Below, piece after piece: positions 1-8,130 of a stretch of DNA of 64,000 nucleotides. Each line of letters opens with the position of its first letter. The stretch's first letter is position 1. Source of the stretch: Dyadobacter sp. CY312 (GTDB lineage Bacteria; Bacteroidota; Bacteroidia; Cytophagales; Spirosomataceae). The position numbers and the translations under genes were made by a program. Below the pieces are notes generated by a model. The model did no database searches, was not told the DNA's origin, and saw only the letters and a program-made list of their open reading frames with translations. The DNA lies in assembly GCF_021390535.1 (NCBI RefSeq), contig NZ_JAJUXG010000008.1:310001-374000 (forward strand), given 5' to 3'.

Positions 1-1535
1 TTATCGAGAACTACGCTTCCATAAAGCAAAATCTCCTCAAAAAGGGGCATGTATTTCATAGCGATACGGATACAGAGGTACTTATCCACTTTATTGAAGA
101 CATACAAAATGAGGCCGGGAGTTCGCTTGAAGATGCTATTAAGCTGGCTCTTAGAGAGGTTATAGGAGCTTATGCAATCGTTGTGATGTCAGTTGATCAT
201 CCCGGACAGTTGATTGCAGCGAGGAAAGGAAGCCCATTAGTTATTGGTGTTGGAGAAAATGAGTTTTTCTTCGCATCCGATGCTACGCCGATTATAGAGT
301 ATACAAAAGACGTTGTTTATCTGGACGATTACGAAGTGGCGTTAGTGCGTGACGGGAAATTGAGCATTCAAAACCTGGATAACACAGAAACAATTCCATA
401 CATTCAGAAATTGGAAATGGAACTGGAAACCATTGAAAAAGGTGGTTATGACCATTTCATGATCAAAGAAATTTTTGAACAGCCACGCTCCATAGCCGAC
501 AGCATGCGTGGGCGCTTACGGGCAGATGAGGCTCATTTGCAATTGGGAGGCCTGAGTGGTTACATGGATAAGCTCGCAGGAGCGAAAAGAATTGTAATTG
601 TTGGTTGCGGTACTTCATGGCATGCAGGTCTTGTGGCTGAATATCTTTTTGAAGAACTGGCACGTGTTAATGTTGAAGTAGAATATGCATCCGAATTCCG
701 TTACAGAAATCCGATAATTAAAGAAAAAGACATTGTCATTGCTATATCCCAATCGGGAGAAACTGCCGATACGCTTGCAGCCATTGAACTGGCGAAGTCG
801 AAAGGCGCAATCATATTTGGTGTTTGTAATGTGGTGGGGTCTTCCATAGCCCGCGCTTCACATGCAGGCGCATATACACACGCTGGACCAGAAATAGGCG
901 TAGCCAGTACCAAGGCATTTACTGCTCAGGTTACTGTGCTTACGCTGATGGCCCTTGCAACTGCAAAGAAAAAAGGAACCATCTCAGAAGAGACATACCG
1001 CCAGTTGCTGATTGAACTTGAAAATATTCCTTCCAAGGTCGAACGTGTTTTCGAAAGCGCGTCCAAAATTAAGGAGATAGCTTTCATCTTTACCTATGCA
1101 AAGAATTTCATATATCTGGGAAGAGGTTTGAATTTTCCGGTTGCTTTGGAAGGAGCGCTTAAACTTAAGGAGATCTCATATATACATGCAGAGGGATACC
1201 CGGCTGCTGAGATGAAGCACGGTCCGATTGCATTAATTGATGAAGACATGCCGGTGGTATTTCTTGCTACAAAAGATAGCTCTTATGAGAAAATTGTCTC
1301 CAACATTCAGGAGGTAAAAGCAAGAAAAGGAAGAGTAATTGCCATTGTGACGGAAGGAGATACGTTGATTCCGACAATGGTTGACTTTGTTATTGAAGTT
1401 CCAAAAACGCATGAAATTCTAACGCCTTTGTTGTCGGTAATTCCTTTGCAGCTTCTTTCTTATTATATCGCAGTAATGCGTGGAAGAAATGTGGATCAGC
1501 CAAGAAATCTTGCGAAATCGGTGACGGTTGAATAG
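1..1535 (+). CDS. glmS: Glutamine--fructose-6-phosphate aminotransferase, 3' part (5' end outside window)
   Basis: This enzyme makes glucosamine-6-phosphate from fructose-6-phosphate and glutamine, the first step toward UDP-GlcNAc for peptidoglycan and polysaccharides. The frame is open from base 3, so about 510 residues are present and roughly 100 N-terminal residues, including the catalytic Cys, lie before the window. The first ATG in the window (183) is internal and not the start. Visible are the end of the glutaminase domain (ENYASIK, SDTDTEV), two SIS sugar-isomerase domains (CGTSWHAG, SQSGETADT, VASTKAF, then GRGLNFPVALEGALKLKE and EGYPAAEMKHGP) and the family's C-terminal signature PRNLAKSVTVE. 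It is followed by a strong terminator. Identity is secure; only the 5' end is missing. Confidence 0.97.
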   Translation, partial: IENYASIKQNLLKKGHVFHSDTDTEVLIHFIEDIQNEAGSSLEDAIKLALREVIGAYAIVVMSVDHPGQLIAARKGSPLVIGVGENEFFFASDATPIIEYTKDVVYLDDYEVALVRDGKLSIQNLDNTETIPYIQKLEMELETIEKGGYDHFMIKEIFEQPRSIADSMRGRLRADEAHLQLGGLSGYMDKLAGAKRIVIVGCGTSWHAGLVAEYLFEELARVNVEVEYASEFRYRNPIIKEKDIVIAISQSGETADTLAAIELAKSKGAIIFGVCNVVGSSIARASHAGAYTHAGPEIGVASTKAFTAQVTVLTLMALATAKKKGTISEETYRQLLIELENIPSKVERVFESASKIKEIAFIFTYAKNFIYLGRGLNFPVALEGALKLKEISYIHAEGYPAAEMKHGPIALIDEDMPVVFLATKDSSYEKIVSNIQEVKARKGRVIAIVTEGDTLIPTMVDFVIEVPKTHEILTPLLSVIPLQLLSYYIAVMRGRNVDQPRNLAKSVTVE

Positions 1536-1556
1536 ATATTGTCAGTAAATAATTAA

Positions 1557-1590
1557 ACGGAGCGGCTTCATGGTCGCTCCGTTTTTTGTT
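1557..1590 (+). terminator. Rho-independent terminator of glmS
   Basis: A perfect 8-bp stem (ACGGAGCG / CGCTCCGT) with a 10-nt loop is followed by a run of six T. It sits 22 bases after the glmS stop codon. Confidence 0.9.
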
Positions 1591-1628
1591 AGAATCTGTT
1601 TTCAGAAATATAATTAACTGTATTTCGT

Positions 1629-1636
1629 TAGCTTTG
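1629..1636 (+). promoter_or_regulatory. Candidate -7 element for gldD
   Basis: TAGCTTTG matches the Bacteroidota -7 consensus TAnnTTTG and lies 25 bases before the gldD start. No clear TTG was found at the -33 position, so support is only partial. Confidence 0.4.
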
Positions 1637-1660
1637 CACGTTGATTAGTATTTTTTTGCT

Positions 1661-2263
1661 ATGCCCAATAAATCTTTCCTCCGAGAAAAGACGAGTGTAT
1701 TTTTTGTTTTGTGTTTGGTTGTATTGTCTTGCGGCAAACCGGATCAAAATTATGTTCCCAAACCGAAAGGATACAACAGAATCGAGCTTCCTGCCCATTC
1801 ATATACGCAGCTCACTGAAAAACATCCGTATACGTTTGCTTATTCGAAATGGGCAAAGGTTCTTCCCGATACCTTTGCGACAGCTCAGAAGGATTGGCTC
1901 TTTATTCAATACCCGCAATTTTCTGCTAACATTCAGCTTACCTATAAGCCTTTAAAAAAGGATCAAAACCTGCTTCGCGATTACATCAACGACGCGTATA
2001 AATTGGCAGGGAAACATCAGATACGCGCCTCCTCAATCCAGGAGCAAAGGGTAGTTACCAAAAGTGGACATACCGTGATGATTTTCAAAATAGAAGGTGA
2101 TGTTCCAAGTCCCTACCAGTTTTACACCACAGATAGTACTGATCATTTTCTGAGGGGAGCGATCTATTTTCCTGTTGCCACAAAAAATGATTCGCTTTCG
2201 CCGGTAATTGACTACCTGCAAAAGGATATGATTCAATTACTTAATACGCTGGAATGGAGATAA
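1661..2263 (+). CDS. gldD: Gliding motility lipoprotein GldD
   Basis: A 200-residue lipoprotein. The N-terminus is basic, then hydrophobic (residues 12-23), then a lipobox V-L-S-C with Cys24 as the acylation site. The mature start reads YVPKPKGYNRIELPAHSY, the hallmark GldD opening, followed by PYTFAYSKWA. GldD is one of the Gld proteins needed for gliding and for the type IX secretion machinery in Bacteroidota; its exact role is not known. It stands alone behind the glmS terminator with its own candidate promoter. A second open frame from 1641 overlaps it and is only a shadow. Length fits the family. Confidence 0.9.
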   Translation: MPNKSFLREKTSVFFVLCLVVLSCGKPDQNYVPKPKGYNRIELPAHSYTQLTEKHPYTFAYSKWAKVLPDTFATAQKDWLFIQYPQFSANIQLTYKPLKKDQNLLRDYINDAYKLAGKHQIRASSIQEQRVVTKSGHTVMIFKIEGDVPSPYQFYTTDSTDHFLRGAIYFPVATKNDSLSPVIDYLQKDMIQLLNTLEWR

Positions 2264-2277
2264 AATAAGAAAGGCTA

Positions 2278-2308
2278 TTGCAGTGCAAATTGATAGGGTG
2301 TATCTTTG
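2278..2308 (+). promoter_or_regulatory. Promoter of the ImmA-like gene
   Basis: TTG at 2278-2280, a 20-nt spacer and TATCTTTG at 2301-2308 match the Bacteroidota TTG-N19-23-TAnnTTTG promoter, 30 bases before the start codon. Confidence 0.6.
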
Positions 2309-2338
2309 AATTATACACTATAAAAAAGTCCACTAGTT

Positions 2339-3046
2339 ATGCCTCGCAAGCAACCCAAAAATCAGCTTCCACTTGACTTTTCTGTTCGCGGAAACCGAAT
2401 TATTCTTCATCTAGGACAGGTAGAAAGTCAGCGGATCGCAGATGAGCTTTTTGATGGGTTGGTGAATGGAGACTGGATGATTGAACCCGCGGGTGAGGTG
2501 GCAGATATATCCTATGCACAAGACATCGTTCATCAGCTTGGTCACAAACTTCCGTATCCCGAAGGAATAAAAATCGCTCAGTTGCACCATGTGGACGAAA
2601 CCTTCAAAGGTTTTTCAGCGATTTTTCATCAGAAAGGGTGGGTTTTTGTGAATGCCAAAGCGGACGTAAATGAGCGTAATTATCAGATACACTTGCTTAC
2701 TGTCTCTTTGGGGCTTAGTAGTTCCTATCCTGCCAGAACATCCTTAGTAAACAGGTCCGAACAATTGGTGTTTGACGCTCTTTTACCTTACGGTGAAGTA
2801 GAGAGCTTTTTCAGGAACGATATCTCTACCATTCCCGGTTTTCTGGCGTTCGACATTGCAAATTTCTTTAAAGTTCCATTCCAGATGGTGCTTAAAAGAG
2901 CTTTAAAATTACTCATCATCAGCGACGAACAGTATCGGAATTATATGACTGTTTCGCCCCAGTCTTCTTCAAAACCAAGAGAGCTTTTTGTTTCACAGGA
3001 CAGTAATATCGACGATCTGGAAGCACAGTTGTTTGGAGACGAATAG
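2339..3046 (+). CDS. ImmA/IrrE-fold protein with degenerate active site (hypothetical)
   Basis: A soluble 235-residue protein without signal peptide or membrane segment. Its layout resembles ImmA/IrrE metallopeptidases: an early helical part, a GI-x-I strand (GIKIAQL), GFSAIF, a strand ending in VN (GWVFVNAKAD), a helix where the family has HELGH, a second helix (RSEQLVFDALLPYGEVE, compare E-x-EANxFAxxLLMP) and a C-terminal helix pair (DIANFFKVPFQMVLKRALKLLI, compare the LAxxFxVSxxxLxxRLxxLGLI end of ImmA). The zinc-binding HELGH is replaced by VSLGL, so peptidase activity is not expected. The fold call is inference from the pattern. No DNA-binding domain is visible and no XRE partner lies next to it. 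An independent Bacteroidota family of unknown function is the alternative. Confidence 0.5.
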   Translation: MPRKQPKNQLPLDFSVRGNRIILHLGQVESQRIADELFDGLVNGDWMIEPAGEVADISYAQDIVHQLGHKLPYPEGIKIAQLHHVDETFKGFSAIFHQKGWVFVNAKADVNERNYQIHLLTVSLGLSSSYPARTSLVNRSEQLVFDALLPYGEVESFFRNDISTIPGFLAFDIANFFKVPFQMVLKRALKLLIISDEQYRNYMTVSPQSSSKPRELFVSQDSNIDDLEAQLFGDE

Positions 3047-3062
3047 AATTTTGCTTGTTTCT

Positions 3063-3854
3063 TTATCTCACCCCCATATTACTCAGGTCAGGAAGCGGAC
3101 TTACAGAAGTCCATCCGCCATCCACAACCAGGCTTTGTCCTGTAATGTGCCCCGAATGTGGCGATAGAAGAAACAACGCAGCATTGGCTATATCTTCGCA
3201 GATAGCAGGTCGCCCCATTGGCGTTATGGCTGCCCAGGTTTTAGGATAAGTCGGGTCTTCTGCCAATGTCCTTTCAGTGAGGGTGGCTCCAGGGGCAACC
3301 GTATTTATCGTGATGCCGAAAGGCGATAATTCAATCACCAGATTTTTAGCAAGCATTTCCAGTCCTGCCTTACTCATAGCGTATGCCCCCAGGAACTGGT
3401 GTGCCTGATGACCTACAACAGAGGACATCAGCAGAATCCTGCCACCGGTTTTTTGAGCTCTCATTTGTCTGGCAGAGGCTTGCGTCAGAAGAAATGATCC
3501 GACCAGATTTAAATCCAAAACTTTTCTCAGATTTTCTAACGGATATTCGAAAAAGTCACCGAAAAGGGTAATGCCGGCATTGGCAACTGTAATGGTAAGT
3601 TTTCCAAAGCAACGAATTGCCTCTTCTACCATACCTTCAATAATTTCAGGCTGAGAAACGTCTCCTGCAAATGCAATACATTCTCCACCCGCATTGCGTA
3701 TAGTCATAGCCGAATTGGCGACCATCTCCGGATCTGCATCATTAAGTATTACTCCTGCACCTTGCTGTGCAAGTTGGCGGGCTATTTCAAAGCCAATACC
3801 TTGTCCGGCACCTGTAACAATTGCTACCTGATTATTAAATAATTGGCTGTTCAT
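3063..3854 (-). CDS. SDR-family NAD(P)-dependent oxidoreductase
   Basis: A classical short-chain dehydrogenase of 263 residues. The cofactor motif TGAGQGIG is at residues 14-21, ND near 40 follows the second strand, NAG is in VANAGIT, the catalytic Ser is in MSSVVG and Tyr/Lys are in AYAMSK. The PGATLTER stretch and the C-terminal GQSLVVDGGW are typical of FabG-like and sugar dehydrogenases. It lies directly downstream of the sugar-acid dehydratase on the same strand, which suggests oxidation of a sugar, sugar lactone or 2-keto-3-deoxy sugar acid in the same pathway. Substrate cannot be read from the sequence. A hairpin in the 90-base gap may separate or attenuate the two genes. Confidence 0.85.
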   Translation of the reverse strand: MNSQLFNNQVAIVTGAGQGIGFEIARQLAQQGAGVILNDADPEMVANSAMTIRNAGGECIAFAGDVSQPEIIEGMVEEAIRCFGKLTITVANAGITLFGDFFEYPLENLRKVLDLNLVGSFLLTQASARQMRAQKTGGRILLMSSVVGHQAHQFLGAYAMSKAGLEMLAKNLVIELSPFGITINTVAPGATLTERTLAEDPTYPKTWAAITPMGRPAICEDIANAALFLLSPHSGHITGQSLVVDGGWTSVSPLPDLSNMGVR

Positions 3855-3880
3855 AAGGTTGTTATCTGTTACTGAATAAA

Positions 3881-3925
3881 TTCCCTGTTGTGCACCACAT
3901 AACGGAGTGAGTACACAACAGGGAA
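3881..3925 (-). terminator. Large hairpin between dehydratase and SDR genes
   Basis: A 12-bp perfect stem (TTCCCTGTTGTG / CACAACAGGGAA) with a 21-nt loop lies 20 bases past the dehydratase stop. On the minus strand it is followed by TTTATTC, so it could end or attenuate transcription before the SDR gene. It lacks a strong T tract. Confidence 0.5.
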
Positions 3926-3944
3926 GTGGGAATGTAAATGGTTT

Positions 3945-5663
3945 TTAGTGCGAATCTCTTGTAACCTTATCACCCGAGCCGCCTTTTAGAAAGTCGAGAT
4001 CTGCTCCTTCATGCGCTTGCATAACATGATTAATGTGAAGCTTCACATAACCCCGGTTATAACCCAGTTCCAAAGGCTGCCATAGTGCTCTTCGGCGTTC
4101 CAATTCCTCATCAGACACTTCAAGATTTATCTTGCGATTTTCTACGTCCAGTTCTATTATATCGCCATCCTGTACCAGCGCCAGGACGCCACCCACAGCC
4201 GCCTCCGGCGAAACGTGCAAAACAACTGTTCCAAATCCTGTTCCGCTCATGCGACCATCCGAAATCCTGACCATGTCAATTACACCTTGTGCAAGCAGTT
4301 TTTTAGGAAGCGACATATTGCCAACTTCCGGCATACCAGGATATCCTTTCGGACCTACATTTTTTAGAACCAGAACGCTGTTTTCATCCACATCCAGATC
4401 CGGATCGTCAAGCCGGGCTTTATAATCGTCAATATCTTCAAACACCACAGCTTTACCCCGGTGCTGCATCAGCTCTGGCTTTAACGATGCTGATGGCTTT
4501 ATTACTGCCCCGTTTATACACAAATTGCCCCTGACAACGGCTAGTCCCGTCAGATTTTTTACAGGCTCATCCAGCGTACCAATTACGTTAGGGTCAAAGC
4601 ATTCTGCATCAGCGCAGTTTTCGCCCATTGTTTTGCCATTTGCGGTGATTACATCCTGATGGAGCATTCCACGCATTTCCTTTATAACGACCGGCAGTCC
4701 GCCAGCGTAATAGAAGTCTTCCATAAAGTACCCACCTGACGGCTGAAGATTGAGCAGTAAGGGAATCTTTGCGCACAAATCGTTGAAATGATCCAGGGAC
4801 AGCTCAACTCCAATTCTGCCGGCAATGGCTAACAGGTGTATCACAAAGTTGGTAGAGCCTCCAATAGCAGCATTAAGCATGATCGCATTTTCAAAAGCCT
4901 CCTTTGTAAGAATCTGAGAAAGCCGGAGATCTTCTTTTACCATCTGCACGATTCTGCGGCCAGACATGTGTGCAAGAACTTTTCTCCTGGAATCGGCAGC
5001 CGGAATCGCAGCGTTTTCAGGTAGCGTGAGGCCTAGAGACTCTACCATACAAGCCATGGTGGATGCGGTTCCCATTACCGCACAATGCCCGTCACTACGG
5101 CACATGCATGCTTCCGCGGTTGTTAGTTCTTCCTGAGAAATTTCTCCTTTCCGGTGCATTTCACTAAACCGCCAGATATCACTGGTACCGATGCTCTTGC
5201 CCCTATATCTTCCTGTAAGCATAGGGCCACCGGAAACAACTATGGTTGGGATGTTAACACTTGCTGCTCCCATTACCAGGGATGGGGTTGTTTTGTCGCA
5301 ACCGCACAAAAGCACTACGCCGTCAATCGGATTGGCACGTATGGACTCCTCTACATCCATGCTGGCCAGATTTCGATACAGCATTGCGGTTGGTTTAATC
5401 AGCGTTTCCCCCAGGGACATCACCGGAAATTCCAACGGAAAACCACCAGCTTCCCACACACCCCGTTTTACTGATTCGGCAAGTTCACGAAAGTGACCGT
5501 TGCAAGGTGTCAGTTCCGAGAATGTATTGCAAATTCCAATGACAGGGCGGCCTTCGAATTCGTCGGCTGGATATCCCTGATTTTTCATCCAGGCTCGGTA
5601 AATAAATCCGTCTTTGCCCGATTTGCCAAACCAGCCTCTGCTGCGTAGTTCATTTTCTTCCAT
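3945..5663 (-). CDS. IlvD/Edd-family sugar-acid dehydratase (L-arabonate dehydratase-like)
   Basis: This 572-residue protein belongs to the Fe-S dehydratase family that turns aldonic acids into 2-keto-3-deoxy acids. It is closer to L-arabonate and other pentonate/hexonate dehydratases than to IlvD: LRSRGWFG and IYRAWMKNQGYP at the start, CDKTTPS, and the C-terminal GADLDFLKGGSGDKV-x-RDSH. The three predicted [2Fe-2S] cysteines are Cys54 (TPCNGH), Cys122 (CGCDK) and Cys194 (SDGHC). The DGRMSGTGFG motif carries the catalytic Ser. With the neighbouring SDR it fits an oxidative sugar pathway. The aldolase or next dehydratase step is not in the window. The exact substrate (arabonate, xylonate, galactonate, fuconate) is undecided. 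Confidence 0.9.
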   Translation of the reverse strand: MEENELRSRGWFGKSGKDGFIYRAWMKNQGYPADEFEGRPVIGICNTFSELTPCNGHFRELAESVKRGVWEAGGFPLEFPVMSLGETLIKPTAMLYRNLASMDVEESIRANPIDGVVLLCGCDKTTPSLVMGAASVNIPTIVVSGGPMLTGRYRGKSIGTSDIWRFSEMHRKGEISQEELTTAEACMCRSDGHCAVMGTASTMACMVESLGLTLPENAAIPAADSRRKVLAHMSGRRIVQMVKEDLRLSQILTKEAFENAIMLNAAIGGSTNFVIHLLAIAGRIGVELSLDHFNDLCAKIPLLLNLQPSGGYFMEDFYYAGGLPVVIKEMRGMLHQDVITANGKTMGENCADAECFDPNVIGTLDEPVKNLTGLAVVRGNLCINGAVIKPSASLKPELMQHRGKAVVFEDIDDYKARLDDPDLDVDENSVLVLKNVGPKGYPGMPEVGNMSLPKKLLAQGVIDMVRISDGRMSGTGFGTVVLHVSPEAAVGGVLALVQDGDIIELDVENRKINLEVSDEELERRRALWQPLELGYNRGYVKLHINHVMQAHEGADLDFLKGGSGDKVTRDSH

Positions 5664-5776
5664 TTTCTCGCCATAGTTATAGTTAATGAGTAAAGGCGAC
5701 TATCAGTAAAATATAATTCATCCATCCCTTTAAAATAAAATCTGTATCTTCGTTTAATACGCGCCCGGGATGATCT

Positions 5777-7027
5777 ATGATTAAATTTAGGATTGATAAG
5801 CTTTTGATTCTCTTGTTCTCTGCTCTGTTTTACCTGCCAGCCGCGGCTCAGTTTCAAGCTGATACATTTATTGAAAAACTTCTTAAAAAACATCCGGAAA
5901 GGTTTTCGGACATTCTAAAAACGCCTGAAAAATATAAAATACAGATTCTCTACACCCGCATTGACAGGAACGCTAAAAATGAGCCTCATTTTAAAACCTA
6001 CGGCTACCAAGTAAACAGGGGTGAATACTTTTATCCGGCGAGTACGGTGAAGTTGCTTTCCATTGTTCTGGCATTTGAGAAGCTGAATAAACTGGGTATA
6101 GACAAGAATACGACAATGCTTACCGATGTAGTCCGTCCCGAACAAACTGCCGTAAGGGTTGACACTACCTCCGAAAACGGTTTCCCTTCGGTTGCGCATT
6201 ATGCCAAAAAGATATTGTTAGCAAGTGATAATGACGCTTTCAATAGATTGTATGAGTTTATCGGGCAGGAAGAGTTTAACGAAACGCTACTGAAAAAAGG
6301 ATATAAGGATGTGAGAATCACGCATCGGCTGGAATCTCCGATTGGCTCCGAGAATAACAGGTATACCAATCCGATAAAATTTGAAAAAGACGGGAAAGTG
6401 ATTTATGAACAGCCAGCCCGTTATTCTTCAAAAACATATTTTGCACCCGAGCCTGTCTTAAAGGGAAATGGATACATGAGGGAGGGTGTTTTAGTAAATG
6501 AACCTTTTGCTTTTACGGAGAAGAACAGTTTCCCAATAGAGGAACAGCACAAACTGCTGAAAGCTATATTTTTTCCAGGGCAAACTCCTGAGTTGCAGCG
6601 TTTCAATCTCACGGAGGATGATTACGCCTTTCTTTATAGATATATGTCTCAGTTCCCGGTAGAAACAAGTTATCCTGCTCATTATACAGATGATTACTAC
6701 GATGGTTATCTGAAATTTCTCTTATTTGGAGCCACTAAAACGCGCCTTCCGCGGCATTTGCGGTTATTCAATAAATCAGGTGATGCTTATGGCTATCTTC
6801 TTGACAACGCGTACATAGCCGATTTCGAAAAAGGTATAGAGTTTATGCTTACTGCCGTAATCTATGCCAATGAAGATGGCATATTTAATGACGACAGGTA
6901 CGATTATGATAAGGTAGGTTTGCCGTTCATGGCTAACCTCGGGAAGACAATTCTTGAATATGAATTAAGCCGGAAACGTCCGGTGCGTCCCGACTTAGGT
7001 AGATTTGAAGTGGAGTATGATAAATAA
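5777..7027 (+). CDS. Secreted class A beta-lactamase-fold serine hydrolase
   Basis: A 416-residue exported protein with a signal peptide (LLILLFSALFYLPAAAQ, likely cut after about residue 24). Catalytic motifs of the class A beta-lactamase/penicillin-recognising fold are present in order: S89-T-V-K92 in YPASTVKLL, S150-D-N152 in LLASDNDAFN, and K333-S-G335 in FNKSGDAYGY. The KTG triad is therefore KSG. The spacing between SDN and KSG is about 180 residues, longer than in true class A enzymes, and no clear ExxLN omega-loop Glu was found. It may thus be a peptidoglycan-active or other serine hydrolase and not a drug-resistance enzyme. It faces the dehydratase gene divergently and ends 3 bases before the convergent MerC-like gene. 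Confidence 0.75.
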   Translation: MIKFRIDKLLILLFSALFYLPAAAQFQADTFIEKLLKKHPERFSDILKTPEKYKIQILYTRIDRNAKNEPHFKTYGYQVNRGEYFYPASTVKLLSIVLAFEKLNKLGIDKNTTMLTDVVRPEQTAVRVDTTSENGFPSVAHYAKKILLASDNDAFNRLYEFIGQEEFNETLLKKGYKDVRITHRLESPIGSENNRYTNPIKFEKDGKVIYEQPARYSSKTYFAPEPVLKGNGYMREGVLVNEPFAFTEKNSFPIEEQHKLLKAIFFPGQTPELQRFNLTEDDYAFLYRYMSQFPVETSYPAHYTDDYYDGYLKFLLFGATKTRLPRHLRLFNKSGDAYGYLLDNAYIADFEKGIEFMLTAVIYANEDGIFNDDRYDYDKVGLPFMANLGKTILEYELSRKRPVRPDLGRFEVEYDK

Positions 7028-7030
7028 AAA

Positions 7031-7426
7031 TCAGGAAGCTCTGAATTTAAGCCGGGGTGCTATCTGGCAAATGTAAAGGTTGATGAGGTGACCAGCGATC
7101 AGAAGACCGGAACCAACATAACCAAGTACGGTGAACGCAGGATGTGCACCTTCAAAAATAAGCGACACGGCGAAAATGACAAGTGCTCCCCACAAAAGAA
7201 CTCTTAAAGGAATGGATTTATGCTCTTTGGTTGCGAAATATACAGCTGCGCCGTTGATAACTATAAATAGATAATCCAGAGAAACAAGTCCTGTATGTAC
7301 GTGGTGATCGTGGGCCATTGTGGTACCAAAAGCCAGTGCGGGAACCAGCAGGCAATGTATAATACATAGTACAGAGCCCAAAATTCCTATATAATCCGCT
7401 TTGCCGTGTGAGTGTGTTGCTTTCAT
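7031..7426 (-). CDS. MerC-domain membrane protein, probable zinc-regulated metal carrier
   Basis: A small membrane protein of the MerC family, about 131 residues with four predicted helices. The N-terminal His segment (THSHG) and the metal-binding C-x2-HC motif in helix 1 (SVLCIIHCLLVP, Cys21, His24, Cys25) are followed by HDHHVH on the outer loop. MerC proteins move Hg2+ across the inner membrane, but stand-alone copies beside Fur/Zur-type regulators more likely handle zinc or another divalent metal. The frame is open to an ATG at 7441; I chose 7426 because the -7 element at 7446-7453 would put the transcript start near 7440, leaving no leader for the longer form. It is divergent from the Zur-like gene. 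Confidence 0.7.
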   Translation of the reverse strand: MKATHSHGKADYIGILGSVLCIIHCLLVPALAFGTTMAHDHHVHTGLVSLDYLFIVINGAAVYFATKEHKSIPLRVLLWGALVIFAVSLIFEGAHPAFTVLGYVGSGLLIAGHLINLYICQIAPRLKFRAS

Positions 7427-7445
7427 ACTAAATACAATCATGTTG

Positions 7446-7486
7446 CAAAAATAACGCTATAAGCTTTCATTTGCAACGGTGTTGCA
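7446..7486 (-). promoter_or_regulatory. MerC-like gene promoter with zinc-type operator palindrome
   Basis: On the minus strand TTG (7474-7476), a 20-nt spacer and TATTTTTG (7446-7453) form a Bacteroidota promoter. The palindrome TGCAAC-GGT-GTTGCA at 7472-7486 covers the -33 element, which fits a repressor site. The same palindrome and the same -7 sequence (GTTGCAAAAATA at 7442-7453) occur before the TonB receptor gene. Binding by the adjacent Fur-family protein is inferred. Confidence 0.65.
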
Positions 7487-7534
7487 GTATTTAATTTAAT
7501 TAATTTTATAATTTATTGAGGGATAATATTAAGA

Positions 7535-7566
7535 TTGGATTTTTCCAAACTTAGAACTTAACTTTG
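7535..7566 (+). promoter_or_regulatory. Promoter of the Zur-like regulator gene
   Basis: TTG (7535-7537), 21-nt spacer, TAACTTTG (7559-7566). The TTG codon at 7564, the most upstream possible start of the frame, lies inside this -7 element, which argues that translation begins at the ATG at 7624. Confidence 0.6.
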
Positions 7567-7623
7567 GCAGGAAGGGTTTTACTTGTAGTGCAACCTGACA
7601 AGCGAACCAAATTGTTAGAAATA

Positions 7624-8037
7624 ATGGAACAATTGAGACAAACATTAAAAGTGCATCACCTGCGGACAACCACTTGTCGGGAGGATGTGCTTTCTACATT
7701 TATAAATAAGAAAAATGCGCTTTCTCATGGAGATCTGGAAGGTGCACTTGGAGAAAATTACGACAGAGTTACGATCTATCGCACGCTGAAAACATTTCTG
7801 GAAAAAGGCATTATACATAAAGTGCTCGACGATGAAGGGCTGCGTTACGCTTTGTGCTCTCACAGTTGTTCCGAAGAAAAGCATCAGCATGACCATATTC
7901 ACTTTAAGTGTAATGCTTGTGGAGAAACAAATTGTCTCGAAAATCAGCACATACCGGCAGTGCAGTTACCGCAGGGCTATAAGCCTGAAAACTTCAATCT
8001 GTTGATACAAGGGACTTGTCCAAAATGTAATAACTAG
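7624..8037 (+). CDS. Fur-family transcriptional regulator, probably Zur
   Basis: A 137-residue metal-dependent repressor. The winged helix-turn-helix with recognition helix YDRVTIYRTLKTF (residues 46-58) is followed by the dimerisation/metal domain. The domain has a His cluster, KHQHDHIHF (residues 86-94), and two CxxC pairs for structural zinc (Cys96/Cys99, Cys132/Cys135). Start at 7624 is chosen because the upstream TTG at 7564 overlaps the promoter and the shorter length fits the family. Neighbours (MerC-like protein, TonB receptor with His-rich plug, lipoprotein) and shared palindromes in their promoters point to zinc control. Iron or peroxide sensing is not excluded; a second Fur-family gene at 22496 could fill that role. 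Confidence 0.82.
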   Translation: MEQLRQTLKVHHLRTTTCREDVLSTFINKKNALSHGDLEGALGENYDRVTIYRTLKTFLEKGIIHKVLDDEGLRYALCSHSCSEEKHQHDHIHFKCNACGETNCLENQHIPAVQLPQGYKPENFNLLIQGTCPKCNN

Positions 8038-8080
8038 TGATTTTCTAAGCTGAAATAAGGGAGTAAAGATTTTCCCTGAT

Positions 8081-8121
8081 GAAAAAGACCGGATGAGGAA
8101 ACTCCTCATCCGGTCTTTTTC
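8081..8121. terminator. Bidirectional terminator
   Basis: A long perfect stem (GAAAAAGACCGGATGAGGA with its complement, loop AAC) with T runs on both strands. It lies between the Zur-like gene and the convergent lipoprotein gene and serves both. Confidence 0.9.
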
Positions 8122-8130
8122 ATTAATAGA

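Noticed and set aside
1641..1955. 104-codon frame overlapping gldD
   Set aside because: Shadow frame without homology; the gldD frame has signal, lipobox and family motifs.
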